Assembly (NCBI GenBank): GCA_046349215.1
Contig: JAXMCV010000002.1
Span: 1,435,395-1,499,394 of the forward strand
Source of the DNA: JAJXWB01 sp046349215
Lineage (GTDB): Bacteria; Pseudomonadota; Alphaproteobacteria; Rhizobiales; Beijerinckiaceae
Direction of reading: 5' to 3'
Length of the DNA stretch: 64,000 nucleotides
Numbering within the stretch: the stretch's first letter is position 1; each line of letters begins with the position of its first letter. Both the position numbers and the translations under genes were made by a program. A model generated the notes under the pieces. That model made no database searches. It saw only the letters and a list, made by a program, of their open reading frames with translations, and was not told where the DNA came from. Positions 1-8,955 of this stretch are shown one piece after another.

Positions 1-1
1 T

Positions 2-226
2 GCCGGCATGGGCATGACCAACTACCGTCAGACGATCGTGACGGCCGGCGTCGAATGGAGCCCCGTGCGCGATTTCGGCATCGGCGTCGAGATCGGCTGG
101 ACGCACGGCATGACGAGCCGGCCCATCGGGCTCGCCTACCAGCCGACGCTCGCCATGAACGGCTTCGGCTTTTCCGGTTCCGCCGACCTCGTTCGCGGCA
201 AGCTCCGGATGACACGCGCCTTCTGA
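2..226 (+). CDS. Outer-membrane beta-barrel protein, C-terminal fragment
   Basis: This reading frame is open at the left window edge and ends at the TGA at 224-226, so only the last 74 residues are visible. The sequence alternates polar and hydrophobic residues in short strands (for example VTAGVEWSP, IGVEIGWTHG), as in antiparallel beta strands, and it ends in a C-terminal phenylalanine (LRMTRAF). A terminal aromatic residue is the usual BAM recognition signal of outer-membrane barrels. The family (porin or other barrel) cannot be decided from this piece. Confidence 0.55.
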   Translation, partial: AGMGMTNYRQTIVTAGVEWSPVRDFGIGVEIGWTHGMTSRPIGLAYQPTLAMNGFGFSGSADLVRGKLRMTRAF

Positions 227-338
227 CCCGGAATTGCTACGATCGGGCGGCTTGGAGAGCGCGGTCCGGCTCTCTATGCTCGGTCAGCCGCCATCGGCGG
301 CCTTTGATTTCGCAGTTCCTTCGTCGACGGATTTCGAC

Positions 339-2486
339 ATGCATCGCCCCGCGCGCTGGCTTTCCGGTTTCATCCCGCTTCTTCTGCTGCTCTTTGCGGC
401 CCTCGGCACGAAGCTTCCCGAGATCCGCGCCGATATCGCGACGCGCACAGGCGCCGCCGTCGCGCCCTATGGTCTGGGCGGCGAGGCGATCGTCTCGGGA
501 CGCGACGTCCGGCTGGAAGGCGCGAGCTTCTCGGAAGAGGGGCGGGCGAAAGCGATCGAGGCGGCGCAAGGCACGCCCGGCGTTCGCAAGGTCACGGACG
601 ACACCAGCGTGATCGCGCTCAGGAGCCCCTATACGTTCGAAGCGCGGCGCGAGGGCGGCGCCATCGTGCTGAAGGGCTACACGCCCAATCCCGACGTCCG
701 CAAGGCGCTGGCGGGTGAGGCGGCGCGCCTGGGAACGGTGTCCGACCAGAGCGTCTTCGCGCGCGGCGCCGCGCCGTCGTTCCAGGCATGGGCCACCGCG
801 TCGGTCGCGGCGCTCGCCAGCCTGTCGCCCGGCGAGGCGCGGCTCGTCGACAATGCGCTTTCGATCAGCGGCGACGCGCCCGACCAGGCTTCCTACGCGC
901 GGACTCTTGCGGCGCTCAAGACGCCGCCGCCAGGACTGTCCATATCGAAAGCGGAGATCAGGCCGCCGCTGATGTCGCCCTATCTCTGGTCGGTGGCCAG
1001 CGACGGCAGGACGACGACGATCGAAGGCGCCGCGCCCGGCGAGGACGCGCGCGCCGCGCTGCTGGCTGCAGCGCGTTCTGCTTTCGTCAATCCGAACGTC
1101 GTCGACCGGATGCAGATTTCACGCGGCGCCGGCGAAGGATTCGCCGGCTGGACGCGCGCCGCGCTCGGCGCGCTGGCGCGGCTCGGCAAGGGCCGCGCGA
1201 GCCTTTCCGACGCCACGCTGACGATCTCCGGCGAGGCGAACGATTTCGCCGCCTACAATTCCGCGCTCGCCGCCCTGAAGCAATTGCCGGCTGGCCTGAA
1301 GCTGGCGCAGGCCGACATCGCGCCGCCGGCCGTCTCGCCCTTCACCTGGTCGGCGCGATCGGACGGCAAGACGATCACGCTCGAAGGCTACGTTCCCTCG
1401 GAGGAAGCGCGTGCTGCCATCCTCGCCGCAGCGAAAGCGGCCGCGCCCGGTTTCGAGATCGTCGACCGTATGCAGGTCGCGCGCGGCGCGCCCGCCGATT
1501 TCCTCGCGCGCGCGACGGGCGTCCTGAAGGCTTTGGCGCAGCTCGGTTCCGGCGAAGCGAAGCTGTCGGACGGCGCCCTGAGTTTCGCCGGTCAGATGAA
1601 GGCGGGGCAGACGGCGGAGGATTTCGCCAGGAGCGCCCAAGGCTTTCTGCCGCCCGGCCTGACGATTCCGATGGCCGGCCTGCGCGCGCCCGAACATCAT
1701 CCCTACATCTTCCAGGCGAAGAAAGGCGTCGACGGCGCCATCGTCATATCGGGTTACGCGCCGAGCGAAGCCCTGTTGCAGGCGGCGATGGCGTCGGCGC
1801 GCACGGCCGGCACGAGCGTTTTCGGCGGCGCGACTCTCGCGACGGGCCTGCCGGCCGACGTCGATTTCGGCGTCTCGACGGCGCTGGGTTTCTTCGCGCT
1901 CGGCGCGCTGCGCAACGGCGAACTGATCCTGGAAGAAGACGGGCTGACCATTCGCGGCGCGGCCGATGAAATGGGCGCGCTGCGCATCCGCACGGCGCTC
2001 GCCGGTCTCGCGGCGGGCGTGCGCATCAAGCTCGCCGACATCATCGCTTCCAACGGCTCGACCGCCGCGCCGTCGCCCGCCAATCCGGCCGTTCCGGCGC
2101 CGCGCCGGCCCCTGAACCCTGTCGAGCAGGCCTGCCAGCAGAAGCTGCTTGAACAGGTTGCGTCGCGGAATGTCCAGTTCGCCACGGGTTCAGCCGAGAT
2201 CGAGAAGGAATCGCAGGGGCTGATCGACAGTCTGGCGAACGTTCTGAAATCATGCCCCGACGTGAAGGTCGAGGTCGGCGGCCATACCGACAATTCCGGA
2301 GATCCGGACATGAACAAACGGTTGTCGCTCTCGCGCGCCCGCGCGGTCGTCGATGCGCTGGCGTCGGCCGGCGTCGCCGCCGAAAGACTTAGCGCTGCGG
2401 GATACGGCGAGGAACGTCCGATCGCCACCAACGATACGGCCGAAGGCCGCGCGCAAAACCGTCGTACCGAATTCGTCGTGCAGTGA
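339..2486 (+). CDS. OmpA-family protein with four tandem BON-like repeat units
   Basis: This is a 715-residue envelope protein. A basic N-terminus is followed by one hydrophobic helix at about residues 10-22 (FIPLLLLLFAAL), so it is probably anchored in the inner membrane or exported. Residues 96-566 contain four tandem units of about 118 residues. Each unit opens with SPY/SPF/HPY, then a G-Y/A-x-P segment, a V-x-D...RGA segment and a second half ending PPGL. Residues 605-715 form an OmpA/MotB peptidoglycan-binding domain with the hallmark GGHTDNSGDP and a NRRTEF end. An earlier in-frame ATG at 234 would place 35 polar residues before the hydrophobic helix, so the start at 339 is preferred. 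The next gene starts 7 nt downstream and is probably cotranscribed. The role is probably envelope organisation; the exact function is unknown. Confidence 0.8.
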   Translation: MHRPARWLSGFIPLLLLLFAALGTKLPEIRADIATRTGAAVAPYGLGGEAIVSGRDVRLEGASFSEEGRAKAIEAAQGTPGVRKVTDDTSVIALRSPYTFEARREGGAIVLKGYTPNPDVRKALAGEAARLGTVSDQSVFARGAAPSFQAWATASVAALASLSPGEARLVDNALSISGDAPDQASYARTLAALKTPPPGLSISKAEIRPPLMSPYLWSVASDGRTTTIEGAAPGEDARAALLAAARSAFVNPNVVDRMQISRGAGEGFAGWTRAALGALARLGKGRASLSDATLTISGEANDFAAYNSALAALKQLPAGLKLAQADIAPPAVSPFTWSARSDGKTITLEGYVPSEEARAAILAAAKAAAPGFEIVDRMQVARGAPADFLARATGVLKALAQLGSGEAKLSDGALSFAGQMKAGQTAEDFARSAQGFLPPGLTIPMAGLRAPEHHPYIFQAKKGVDGAIVISGYAPSEALLQAAMASARTAGTSVFGGATLATGLPADVDFGVSTALGFFALGALRNGELILEEDGLTIRGAADEMGALRIRTALAGLAAGVRIKLADIIASNGSTAAPSPANPAVPAPRRPLNPVEQACQQKLLEQVASRNVQFATGSAEIEKESQGLIDSLANVLKSCPDVKVEVGGHTDNSGDPDMNKRLSLSRARAVVDALASAGVAAERLSAAGYGEERPIATNDTAEGRAQNRRTEFVVQ

Positions 2487-2493
2487 GGGCGCC

Positions 2494-3990
2494 ATGACGT
2501 ATCTGATCTCGCAATACTGGATCTTCATCGCGCTGGCGCTGCTGCTGGGGCTGTTCGTCGGCTGGTCGACCCGCGGCGGCGCGCAGGAGCCCGCCCCATG
2601 GCTCTATCCGGCGCTCGGCGCGTGGGGCGTCGGCCTGCTGCTTGCGGTCGTGAAAGTCGTTCCCGGCGCGCTTGGTCATGCGCTGGAAGTCGCGCTGCTC
2701 CTGTTCGCAGCCTACATCGTTGGTTGCTTCGCTGGCAGCGTCTTCGGCGAGACGCGCGACGACGGCGGATTGAAGGCGTCCGGCGCCGGCGCCGCGGACG
2801 CCGGAATCGCGGGCGCAAGCGCCAACGCAGGCGGCGCCGCGGCGGCGCACGCCGAGCGATCGGTCGCAGCGGAGGAAAGCGCAAGGTCGAACGCGCCGCG
2901 CGTCGCGATGGTCGCGGACGCAGCGGAGCCGCATGCCGCGCAAGGCGAGGCGGCGAAAGACGAGGCGTCGAAAGAGGATCTTGTCAGCGAGACGGTTCCT
3001 GCGCGCGCGATGACGGATGGACGGCGCAGCCTGACCGCGCAGCAGAAGAAGGACGCCGAGCGCGCGGCGCGACCGGCCGCGGCATCGGCGAATGCGAGAG
3101 CGGATGCGCCGAAGGCTTCGTCGGCGCCCGAAGCAGCGGTGGAAGCGGCGCGGCCCGTTGCGCGCCTGATCGCGCCTGCGCACGCGCCGATGACCGACGG
3201 CGCGCGGACGCTCGCTGTTCTCAAGCGCAAGGAAGAGGAACGCGCGCTGCGCCGCGCGGCGGCGGCCGCGCAGGCCAAAGCGACCTCGACGACGGCAACC
3301 GAGCCTGCGAGCGCGGCGGCTACGACGACCGACGACCGTCCCGCCGACGATACGGAGGCAGGCGCGCCCGCCGACGATCTGAAGCTCATCCGCGGCGTCG
3401 GACCGAAGAACGAAGCGATCCTCAATGGGCTCGGCGTGCGTCGCTTCGGGCAGATCGCCGACTGGTCCGACGCGAATGCGCGCTGGGTCGGCGCGCACAT
3501 GAGCTTTCCCGGTCGCGTCGAGCGCGAGCATTGGGTGGCGCAGGCGAAATTCCTGGCGGCGGGCCTCGACACCGAACATTCCGCCGCTGTGAAATCTGGT
3601 CGCATCATCGTCGACGAGAGCGCCGATACGCCGCTCAGCGAGGACCAGGCGCGGGCATTGGCGGCAAGCCTGCCGGAGCAGGCGGCGCGCGTGCACGGGG
3701 AGGAGAGCCATGCAGGGGCCCGCCCGCTCGGACTTGCGAATGCGCGGGGCGACAGCGCCGACAATCTGAAACTCATCAAGGGAATCGGCCCCCAGAACGA
3801 GGCGCGCCTGCATGCTTTGGGCGTCTGGCATTTCGACCAGATCGCCGCCTGGACGCCGGAAAACGTCAAGTGGATCGGTTCCTACCTCGCATTTTCCGGA
3901 CGCATCGACCGTGAGAACTGGATCGAGCAGGCGAGGGCGCTGTCCGGCGGCAAGCCCGCGGCCAGGGATCCGGCGTCGCGGCTGATCTGA
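2494..3990 (+). CDS. Membrane protein with two C-terminal NuoE-tail-like helix-hairpin-helix domains
   Basis: This 498-residue protein starts at ATG 2494, 7 nt after the OmpA-type gene. The first 80 residues hold about three hydrophobic segments (IFIALALLLGLFVGW; a long one near 40-60; another near 65-80). A long Ala/Glu/Arg-rich linker follows and contains a repeated element (MTDGRRSL... near 172 and MTDGARTL... near 232). Two copies of a domain with the core LKLI(R/K)G(V/I)GP, then LGV..F.QIA.W, occupy about residues 295-358 and 423-486. The same domain is known as a C-terminal extension of alphaproteobacterial NADH dehydrogenase subunit E, where it resembles helix-hairpin-helix folds. Its function is unknown. 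Confidence 0.7.
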   Translation: MTYLISQYWIFIALALLLGLFVGWSTRGGAQEPAPWLYPALGAWGVGLLLAVVKVVPGALGHALEVALLLFAAYIVGCFAGSVFGETRDDGGLKASGAGAADAGIAGASANAGGAAAAHAERSVAAEESARSNAPRVAMVADAAEPHAAQGEAAKDEASKEDLVSETVPARAMTDGRRSLTAQQKKDAERAARPAAASANARADAPKASSAPEAAVEAARPVARLIAPAHAPMTDGARTLAVLKRKEEERALRRAAAAAQAKATSTTATEPASAAATTTDDRPADDTEAGAPADDLKLIRGVGPKNEAILNGLGVRRFGQIADWSDANARWVGAHMSFPGRVEREHWVAQAKFLAAGLDTEHSAAVKSGRIIVDESADTPLSEDQARALAASLPEQAARVHGEESHAGARPLGLANARGDSADNLKLIKGIGPQNEARLHALGVWHFDQIAAWTPENVKWIGSYLAFSGRIDRENWIEQARALSGGKPAARDPASRLI

Positions 3991-4869
3991 TCAGCCGTTC
4001 TGCTCGACGAATTCCCCGATGCGCGCGATGGTCGGCGCGTCGATCAGCAGCGGCGCGTGGCCCTGGCCCGCGACGACATGGCCCTCGCAGGTCGCACAGC
4101 GTTTCTGCATCTCGGCGAACGTTTCCTCCGACAGGATGTCGGACATGGCGCCGCGGATGGCCAGCACCGGGCGTTGCGCCAGCGCCTCGAACAGGGGCCA
4201 CAGTTCGATGCGCTGCATGTCGGGCCCGACCGCATCCAGCGTCCGCATCAAGCCCGGATCGTAGCGACCGGCGAACACGCCGTCTTTCTCCGAAAACGTC
4301 ATGCGCGCATAGGCGAGCCAGTCGTCTTCCGACAGCGCGGGGAAATGCGCGCTCATCGTCGACTTGATGGTCCTGACCGCGTCGCCCCAGTCGCGCGGCG
4401 CCGGCAGCTTGCCGACATAGGCCTTGATGCGCATGAGGCCGAGCGGTTCGACTACAGGGCCGATGTCGTTCAGCACGGTCGCGGCGATCAGGTTCGGTCG
4501 CGCGACGGCGATCGTCATGGCGTGCAAGCCGCCACGCGACGTGCCGACGAAGAGCGCGCGCTCGACGCCGGCCGCGGTCAGCACGCTCAATATGTCTTCG
4601 TTCTCGACGCGCAGGTCGTAGTTCGTCCACTCGTCGTCCCAGGCGGAGAGGCCGCGCCCGCGATAATCGAGCGCCAGCACGCGGCGGCGGGCGCGCCCCT
4701 CTAGCGCAAGCGCGCGCGCCAGCGGGACGAAATCGTCCGTATTGCGCGACAGGCCGGGCAGGCAGACGACCGGAACGCCCGGATCGAGCGGCGAACCCCA
4801 TTCCGCATAGTGCAGTCGAAGGCCGTCCGGCGCGGAAACGAAGCGGTCGATCGGGCGGGTTTCGGGCAC
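3991..4869 (-). CDS. Alpha/beta-fold hydrolase
   Basis: This 292-residue cytosolic hydrolase shows the standard alpha/beta-hydrolase order: an oxyanion strand VVCLPGLSRN near residue 36, then the nucleophile elbow GTSRGG near residue 109, a later Asp region and a C-terminal His in GQGHAPLL near residue 270. The substrate cannot be predicted; haloperoxidase-like or esterase activity is typical of the family. It is convergent with the upstream helix-hairpin-helix gene, the two stop codons being adjacent, and lies 16 nt downstream of the M81 peptidase gene on the same strand, so the two are likely one transcript. Confidence 0.85.
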   Translation of the reverse strand: MPETRPIDRFVSAPDGLRLHYAEWGSPLDPGVPVVCLPGLSRNTDDFVPLARALALEGRARRRVLALDYRGRGLSAWDDEWTNYDLRVENEDILSVLTAAGVERALFVGTSRGGLHAMTIAVARPNLIAATVLNDIGPVVEPLGLMRIKAYVGKLPAPRDWGDAVRTIKSTMSAHFPALSEDDWLAYARMTFSEKDGVFAGRYDPGLMRTLDAVGPDMQRIELWPLFEALAQRPVLAIRGAMSDILSEETFAEMQKRCATCEGHVVAGQGHAPLLIDAPTIARIGEFVEQNG

Positions 4870-4885
4870 GCGGTGTCCTGTCTGT

Positions 4886-6337
4886 TCAGTCGGCGAAGGG
4901 CCAGACGCCTTTCGGGCGCTTGGCGTAGGGAAGGGCGTTCCAGTCCATCGTCATGCTGCCGGGCGTCTGCACGTAGAGGACCTTTGCCGCCGAGGGCGCG
5001 TAGGCAGCGTAAAAGTGCTGCGAAGATTTGACGTCGACGATTTTCTTCGCGCGCCAGTCGACCCCGAGCGGTGTGAACAGGTCGCCCATCGCCTGGTTGC
5101 GGTCGGTGTTGATGACGATGTCTATGCCGCCGACGCGGACGGCCGCGGAATCGCCCATCAACGAGATCGCCTGCGGCCCGCGCCCGAAGACGTTGATCAT
5201 GCGCGCGTCGCGCACGCATTTCAGCACGATCGCCTCGACGTCCAGCGGATCGCCGGACGCCGGCGAGGTCTTGCCGCCTATGCGCAAGGGGAGCCGCGCG
5301 CCCTCGCCGGCGGCGAAGCAATGGGCGACCGCGCCGGGATCCCACAATGGCCCCAGCGCGACATTCCCGACGCCGCGCTCGATCAGCCGGCGCAGCATGA
5401 AGGTGGAATCGCCTGCCGCGCCGCCGCCGGGATTGTCGGCGGAATCGGCGATGACGACGCAGCCCGGCGTCGAGAGCGCCGCGTCGATGGCCTGATCGAC
5501 GTTCATGTAGTCGGCGAGCGTATGGTCGCGCATGGCGATGACTTCGCGGCCGAGCCTTTCGGCGAGCGCGTCGCCGTCGGTCTTGCGGTCGTCGGTCACC
5601 ACGAGGACTTTCGTGCCGAATTCCGGGCAATCGCCCCACGGGAATCCATGGACGAGGGAAACGGAGAGAACGCCGTCCCTGCCTTCCAGCGCGCTCATGC
5701 GGTCGACGAAGGAACGCGTCGGCTCGCGCGATGTGTGGAAGACGGAGATCATCCGCGGATCGAACACCGACATGACGGGACGGATGCGTTTCTGCGCCGT
5801 CGCAATGGACAGGTCCACCACCTCGACGGCGCGCTCGTAGATGTCGGTGTGCGGATATTCTTTGAAGAAGACGAGCACGTCGGCGCTGTCGACCTTCTGT
5901 TTGGTCAGATGCCCGTGCGGGTCGAGTTCGGCGCCGATGACGACGTCCTTGCCGACGATCCCGCGCACGCTGGCGAGCAGGTCGCCCTCGGCGTCGTCGT
6001 AACCGTCGGCGATCATCGCGCCATGCAGGCCGAGCGTCACGATGTCGACGGGCAGGGCGGCCTTCAGGTCGGCGAGCAGGTTATCGCGCAACGTCTCGTA
6101 GGCCCGACGCGTCGTGGTCCCGCCCGGCGTCGCAAAGCCGCCGCGCCCGCAGATCACCTCGTGGCCGTCGCGTTGGCCGCGTTCGCGCGCGGCGCGGATG
6201 ATCTGGGAAAAGGCGTGCTTCATCTCGTCCGGCGGGCCGCCGGGCTTAGGCTCGATCTTCTCGAACTCGGCAAGGCCCGTGGGCAGCGGCGCGAACGTGT
6301 TGGTTTCGGTTCCGAGGATGGCGGCGAATATGCGCAT
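4886..6337 (-). CDS. M81 family metallopeptidase (MlrC/microcystinase C-like)
   Basis: This 483-residue protein belongs to the MlrC family: an N-terminal DUF1485-type domain starting RIFAAILGTETNTF and a C-terminal MlrC domain. Likely metal-binding residues lie in the segments GAELDPHGHL and FKEYPHTD. MlrC was first described as the last enzyme of microcystin degradation, but most relatives in soil bacteria act on unknown peptides or amides. The ATG at 6337 is chosen because the conserved domain begins right there; the 29 extra residues of a longer reading look like untranslated sequence. It is transcribed divergently from the arylsulfatase gene and ahead of the hydrolase. Confidence 0.85.
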   Translation of the reverse strand: MRIFAAILGTETNTFAPLPTGLAEFEKIEPKPGGPPDEMKHAFSQIIRAARERGQRDGHEVICGRGGFATPGGTTTRRAYETLRDNLLADLKAALPVDIVTLGLHGAMIADGYDDAEGDLLASVRGIVGKDVVIGAELDPHGHLTKQKVDSADVLVFFKEYPHTDIYERAVEVVDLSIATAQKRIRPVMSVFDPRMISVFHTSREPTRSFVDRMSALEGRDGVLSVSLVHGFPWGDCPEFGTKVLVVTDDRKTDGDALAERLGREVIAMRDHTLADYMNVDQAIDAALSTPGCVVIADSADNPGGGAAGDSTFMLRRLIERGVGNVALGPLWDPGAVAHCFAAGEGARLPLRIGGKTSPASGDPLDVEAIVLKCVRDARMINVFGRGPQAISLMGDSAAVRVGGIDIVINTDRNQAMGDLFTPLGVDWRAKKIVDVKSSQHFYAAYAPSAAKVLYVQTPGSMTMDWNALPYAKRPKGVWPFAD

Positions 6338-6445
6338 GGCGGGATTGAAGCCGGGAAGAGGCGCGAAGGCAATTGCCCGCGCCGCGCGCGCGTGCGAGCC
6401 TTCCCGCGGCCCGCAAGTGGCCATTGAGGAACGTCAGGGGAAGTC

Positions 6446-8725
6446 ATGTCTGGCCAGACATTCGGCGGCAGGATCGGCCGCACGATCAAGGATTCGCAGC
6501 CCTGGTGGCCAGATGAGGTCAAGGCGCCGCCGGGCGCGCCCAATATCCTGATCGTGCTGTTCGACGACGTCGGCTTTTCCGATTTCGGCTGCTATGGCTC
6601 GGCGATTCGCACGCCGACCATCGACCGGCTGGCCGCCGAGGGATTGCGCTACACCGGCTTCCACACTACCGCCATGTGCTCGACGACGCGCGCCGCGCTG
6701 CTGACGGGGCGAAACCATCACGCCGTCGGCGTGGGCTGCCTCGCCAATTTCGATTCAGGCTTCCCCGGCTATCGCGGCAAGATCGCCAAGGAGGCCGGCA
6801 CGCTCGCCGAGATGCTGCGAACGCACGGCTACCGCAACTACATGATCGGCAAGTGGCATGTTACGCCGCTGACCGAGAGCGGGCCGACCGGCCCGTTCGA
6901 CGGCTGGCCTCTCGCGCGCGGCTTCGACAGGTTCTACGGATTTCTGGACGCCGAGACGGACCAGTACGCGCCGGAACTCGTGCAGGACAATACGCACATC
7001 ACGCCGCCGGGCACGTTCGAGACCGGCTATCACCTGACTGCCGATCTCGTGGATCAGGCGATCCGCTACATCGCCGACCATACGGCCGACCGGCCCGACC
7101 AGCCGTGGCTGACATGGGTGGCGCTTGGCGCCTGCCACGCGCCGCACCAGGCGCCGGCCGACCTGATCAAGTCCTACGACGCGCAATTCGCGCACGGCTG
7201 GGACGAGGAGCGCGGGCGCAGGCTTGTGCGGCAGAAGGAACTCGGCGTCGTACCGGAAAATACGCGGATGCCGGCGCGCAACGATTTCGTGCGCGACTGG
7301 GACGATCACAGCGAGGACGAAAGGCGCGTTTTCACGCGGCTGCAGGCCGCCTACGCCGCCATGCTGGACCATGCGGACCAGCATCTGGCGCGGCTCGTCG
7401 ATTTCCTGGAGCGCGCAAACCTTCGGGACGACACGATCGTCATCGTCATGTCCGACAATGGCGCCAGCCAGGAGGGCGGGCCGCTCGGCATGTTCAACGC
7501 CATGGGCCCTTACAATTTCCGCTTCGAGACTATGGACGAGAAGCGGAAGCTGATCGATTCCATCGGCGGACCGAAATCGCACACCAACTTTCCGCTGGGC
7601 TGGGCGATGGCGGCCAACACGCCGCTGCGCCGCTACAAGCAGAACACGCACGGCGGCGGCATACGCGATCCGCTCGTCATTTCCTGGCCGAAGGGCATTC
7701 GCGCCCGCGGCGAACTGCGGCATCAATTCGCGCACGCCAGCGACCTCGCGCCGACGCTGCTCGACATTGTCGGCGTCGCGCCGCCGCAGCAGATCAACGG
7801 CATTTCGCAGCAGCCGATGACCGGCGTCAGCTTTCGCGCCAGCCTCAACGATCCGGACGCGCCGCAGCGCAATCGCCCGCAATATTTCGAGATGTTCGGG
7901 CACCGCGGCATCTGGCGCGCCGGCTGGAAGGCGGTCGCCTATCATCCGCCGACGACGCCGTTCGACAGCGACAGGTGGGAATTGTTCCATCTCGACGCCG
8001 ACTTCTCCGAGACCAACGATCTCGCGGCCGAAAAGCCGGAACTGCTGGAGGAACTGAAGGCGCTGTGGTGGAAAGAGGCGGAAGCCAATCACGTGCTGCC
8101 GCTCGATGACCGCTTCGGGCCGCGCTTCGCGGAAAACGCCAAGCGCTATCACGGCGCGCGGACGAAATTCACGCTGCACGCCGGCATGGGCCACGTGCCG
8201 ACCGACGTCGCGCCCGACGTTCGCTCCCGCTCCTACACGATCGAAGCGGACGTGAGCGTGCCGGCCGGCGGCGCCGAAGGCGTACTCATCGCGCATGGCG
8301 ACGCGACATCGGGCTATTCGCTGTACATGCGTGACGGAAAACTCGCGCATGTGCTGAACATCGGCGGGACGCAGACGGTCGTGACTTCCGACAGCCCCGT
8401 GCCGACGGGCGACCGGAAGCTCGGCCTGCGCGTCACGCGCGTGACGCGGATCGTGCCGCCGCAATTCGGCGTGGGGCAGGGGACGAGCCGCTACACGCTG
8501 CTGATCGACGGCAAGGAGGCGGGTTCCGTCGATACGCCGCTCGGCTTCGTGACGCTGATCTCGTGGTCGGGCCTCGACATCGGGTTCGACCGGTCGAGCC
8601 CGGTCGGCGATTACGCGGCGCCGTTCAAGTTCACGGGCGAATTGCGCAAGGTGACCGTCACGATGGACGACGACCAGAAGCTCGACGGCGATGCGGTCGG
8701 CAATACGGAGATGGCGCGGCAGTAG
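6446..8725 (+). CDS. Arylsulfatase (type I, formylglycine-dependent)
   Basis: This 759-residue sulfatase hydrolyses sulfate esters. The N-terminal metal-binding segment NILIVLFDDVGFSDFG and the signature CSTTRAALLTGRNHH are present. The cysteine would be oxidised to formylglycine by a maturase not seen in this window. The signature has Thr where most sulfatases have Pro (CxPxR). A second metal/sulfate site appears as VIVMSDNGAS and the sheet-rich C-terminal third looks like a lectin-type jelly roll (YTIEADVSVPAGG). There is no signal peptide, so a cytoplasmic location is likely. An AGGGGA Shine-Dalgarno lies just before the ATG at 6446. Confidence 0.9.
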   Translation: MSGQTFGGRIGRTIKDSQPWWPDEVKAPPGAPNILIVLFDDVGFSDFGCYGSAIRTPTIDRLAAEGLRYTGFHTTAMCSTTRAALLTGRNHHAVGVGCLANFDSGFPGYRGKIAKEAGTLAEMLRTHGYRNYMIGKWHVTPLTESGPTGPFDGWPLARGFDRFYGFLDAETDQYAPELVQDNTHITPPGTFETGYHLTADLVDQAIRYIADHTADRPDQPWLTWVALGACHAPHQAPADLIKSYDAQFAHGWDEERGRRLVRQKELGVVPENTRMPARNDFVRDWDDHSEDERRVFTRLQAAYAAMLDHADQHLARLVDFLERANLRDDTIVIVMSDNGASQEGGPLGMFNAMGPYNFRFETMDEKRKLIDSIGGPKSHTNFPLGWAMAANTPLRRYKQNTHGGGIRDPLVISWPKGIRARGELRHQFAHASDLAPTLLDIVGVAPPQQINGISQQPMTGVSFRASLNDPDAPQRNRPQYFEMFGHRGIWRAGWKAVAYHPPTTPFDSDRWELFHLDADFSETNDLAAEKPELLEELKALWWKEAEANHVLPLDDRFGPRFAENAKRYHGARTKFTLHAGMGHVPTDVAPDVRSRSYTIEADVSVPAGGAEGVLIAHGDATSGYSLYMRDGKLAHVLNIGGTQTVVTSDSPVPTGDRKLGLRVTRVTRIVPPQFGVGQGTSRYTLLIDGKEAGSVDTPLGFVTLISWSGLDIGFDRSSPVGDYAAPFKFTGELRKVTVTMDDDQKLDGDAVGNTEMARQ

Positions 8726-8786
8726 GGGGGAACGAAGCCGGCGCGGGCCGCGTTGGCGGGCATCCGACACCCCAAAGGATCGTCGA

Positions 8787-8951
8787 ATGCTCTCGGCAAG
8801 AGATCTCACCGCCTTCGTTCTCGCGGCCGCCATGATGCTCGGACCGCTGGTCGCGGCCAGCTACGGCGCGCGGCATGCAGATCCTCAAACCGTAAAGCAG
8901 AGCGGCGCAATGCCGCCGGGCCAGACGAAACCGCCGGAAGCCGGCAGGTAG
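8787..8951 (+). CDS. Small hypothetical protein with N-terminal hydrophobic segment
   Basis: This 54-residue reading frame follows the arylsulfatase. It has a hydrophobic stretch at residues 8-24 (TAFVLAAAMMLGPLVAA) and a short polar tail with Pro and Gln. It could be a signal-anchored small membrane protein. No family is recognised. It is convergent with the transglycosylase gene, leaving 4 nt between the stop codons, which fits a real gene, but length and composition alone make this uncertain. Confidence 0.4.
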   Translation: MLSARDLTAFVLAAAMMLGPLVAASYGARHADPQTVKQSGAMPPGQTKPPEAGR

Positions 8952-8955
8952 CGGG

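Noticed and set aside
6755..8833. A 692-codon minus-strand frame opposite the arylsulfatase
   Set aside because: Antisense to a well-supported sulfatase; no signal, no domain.
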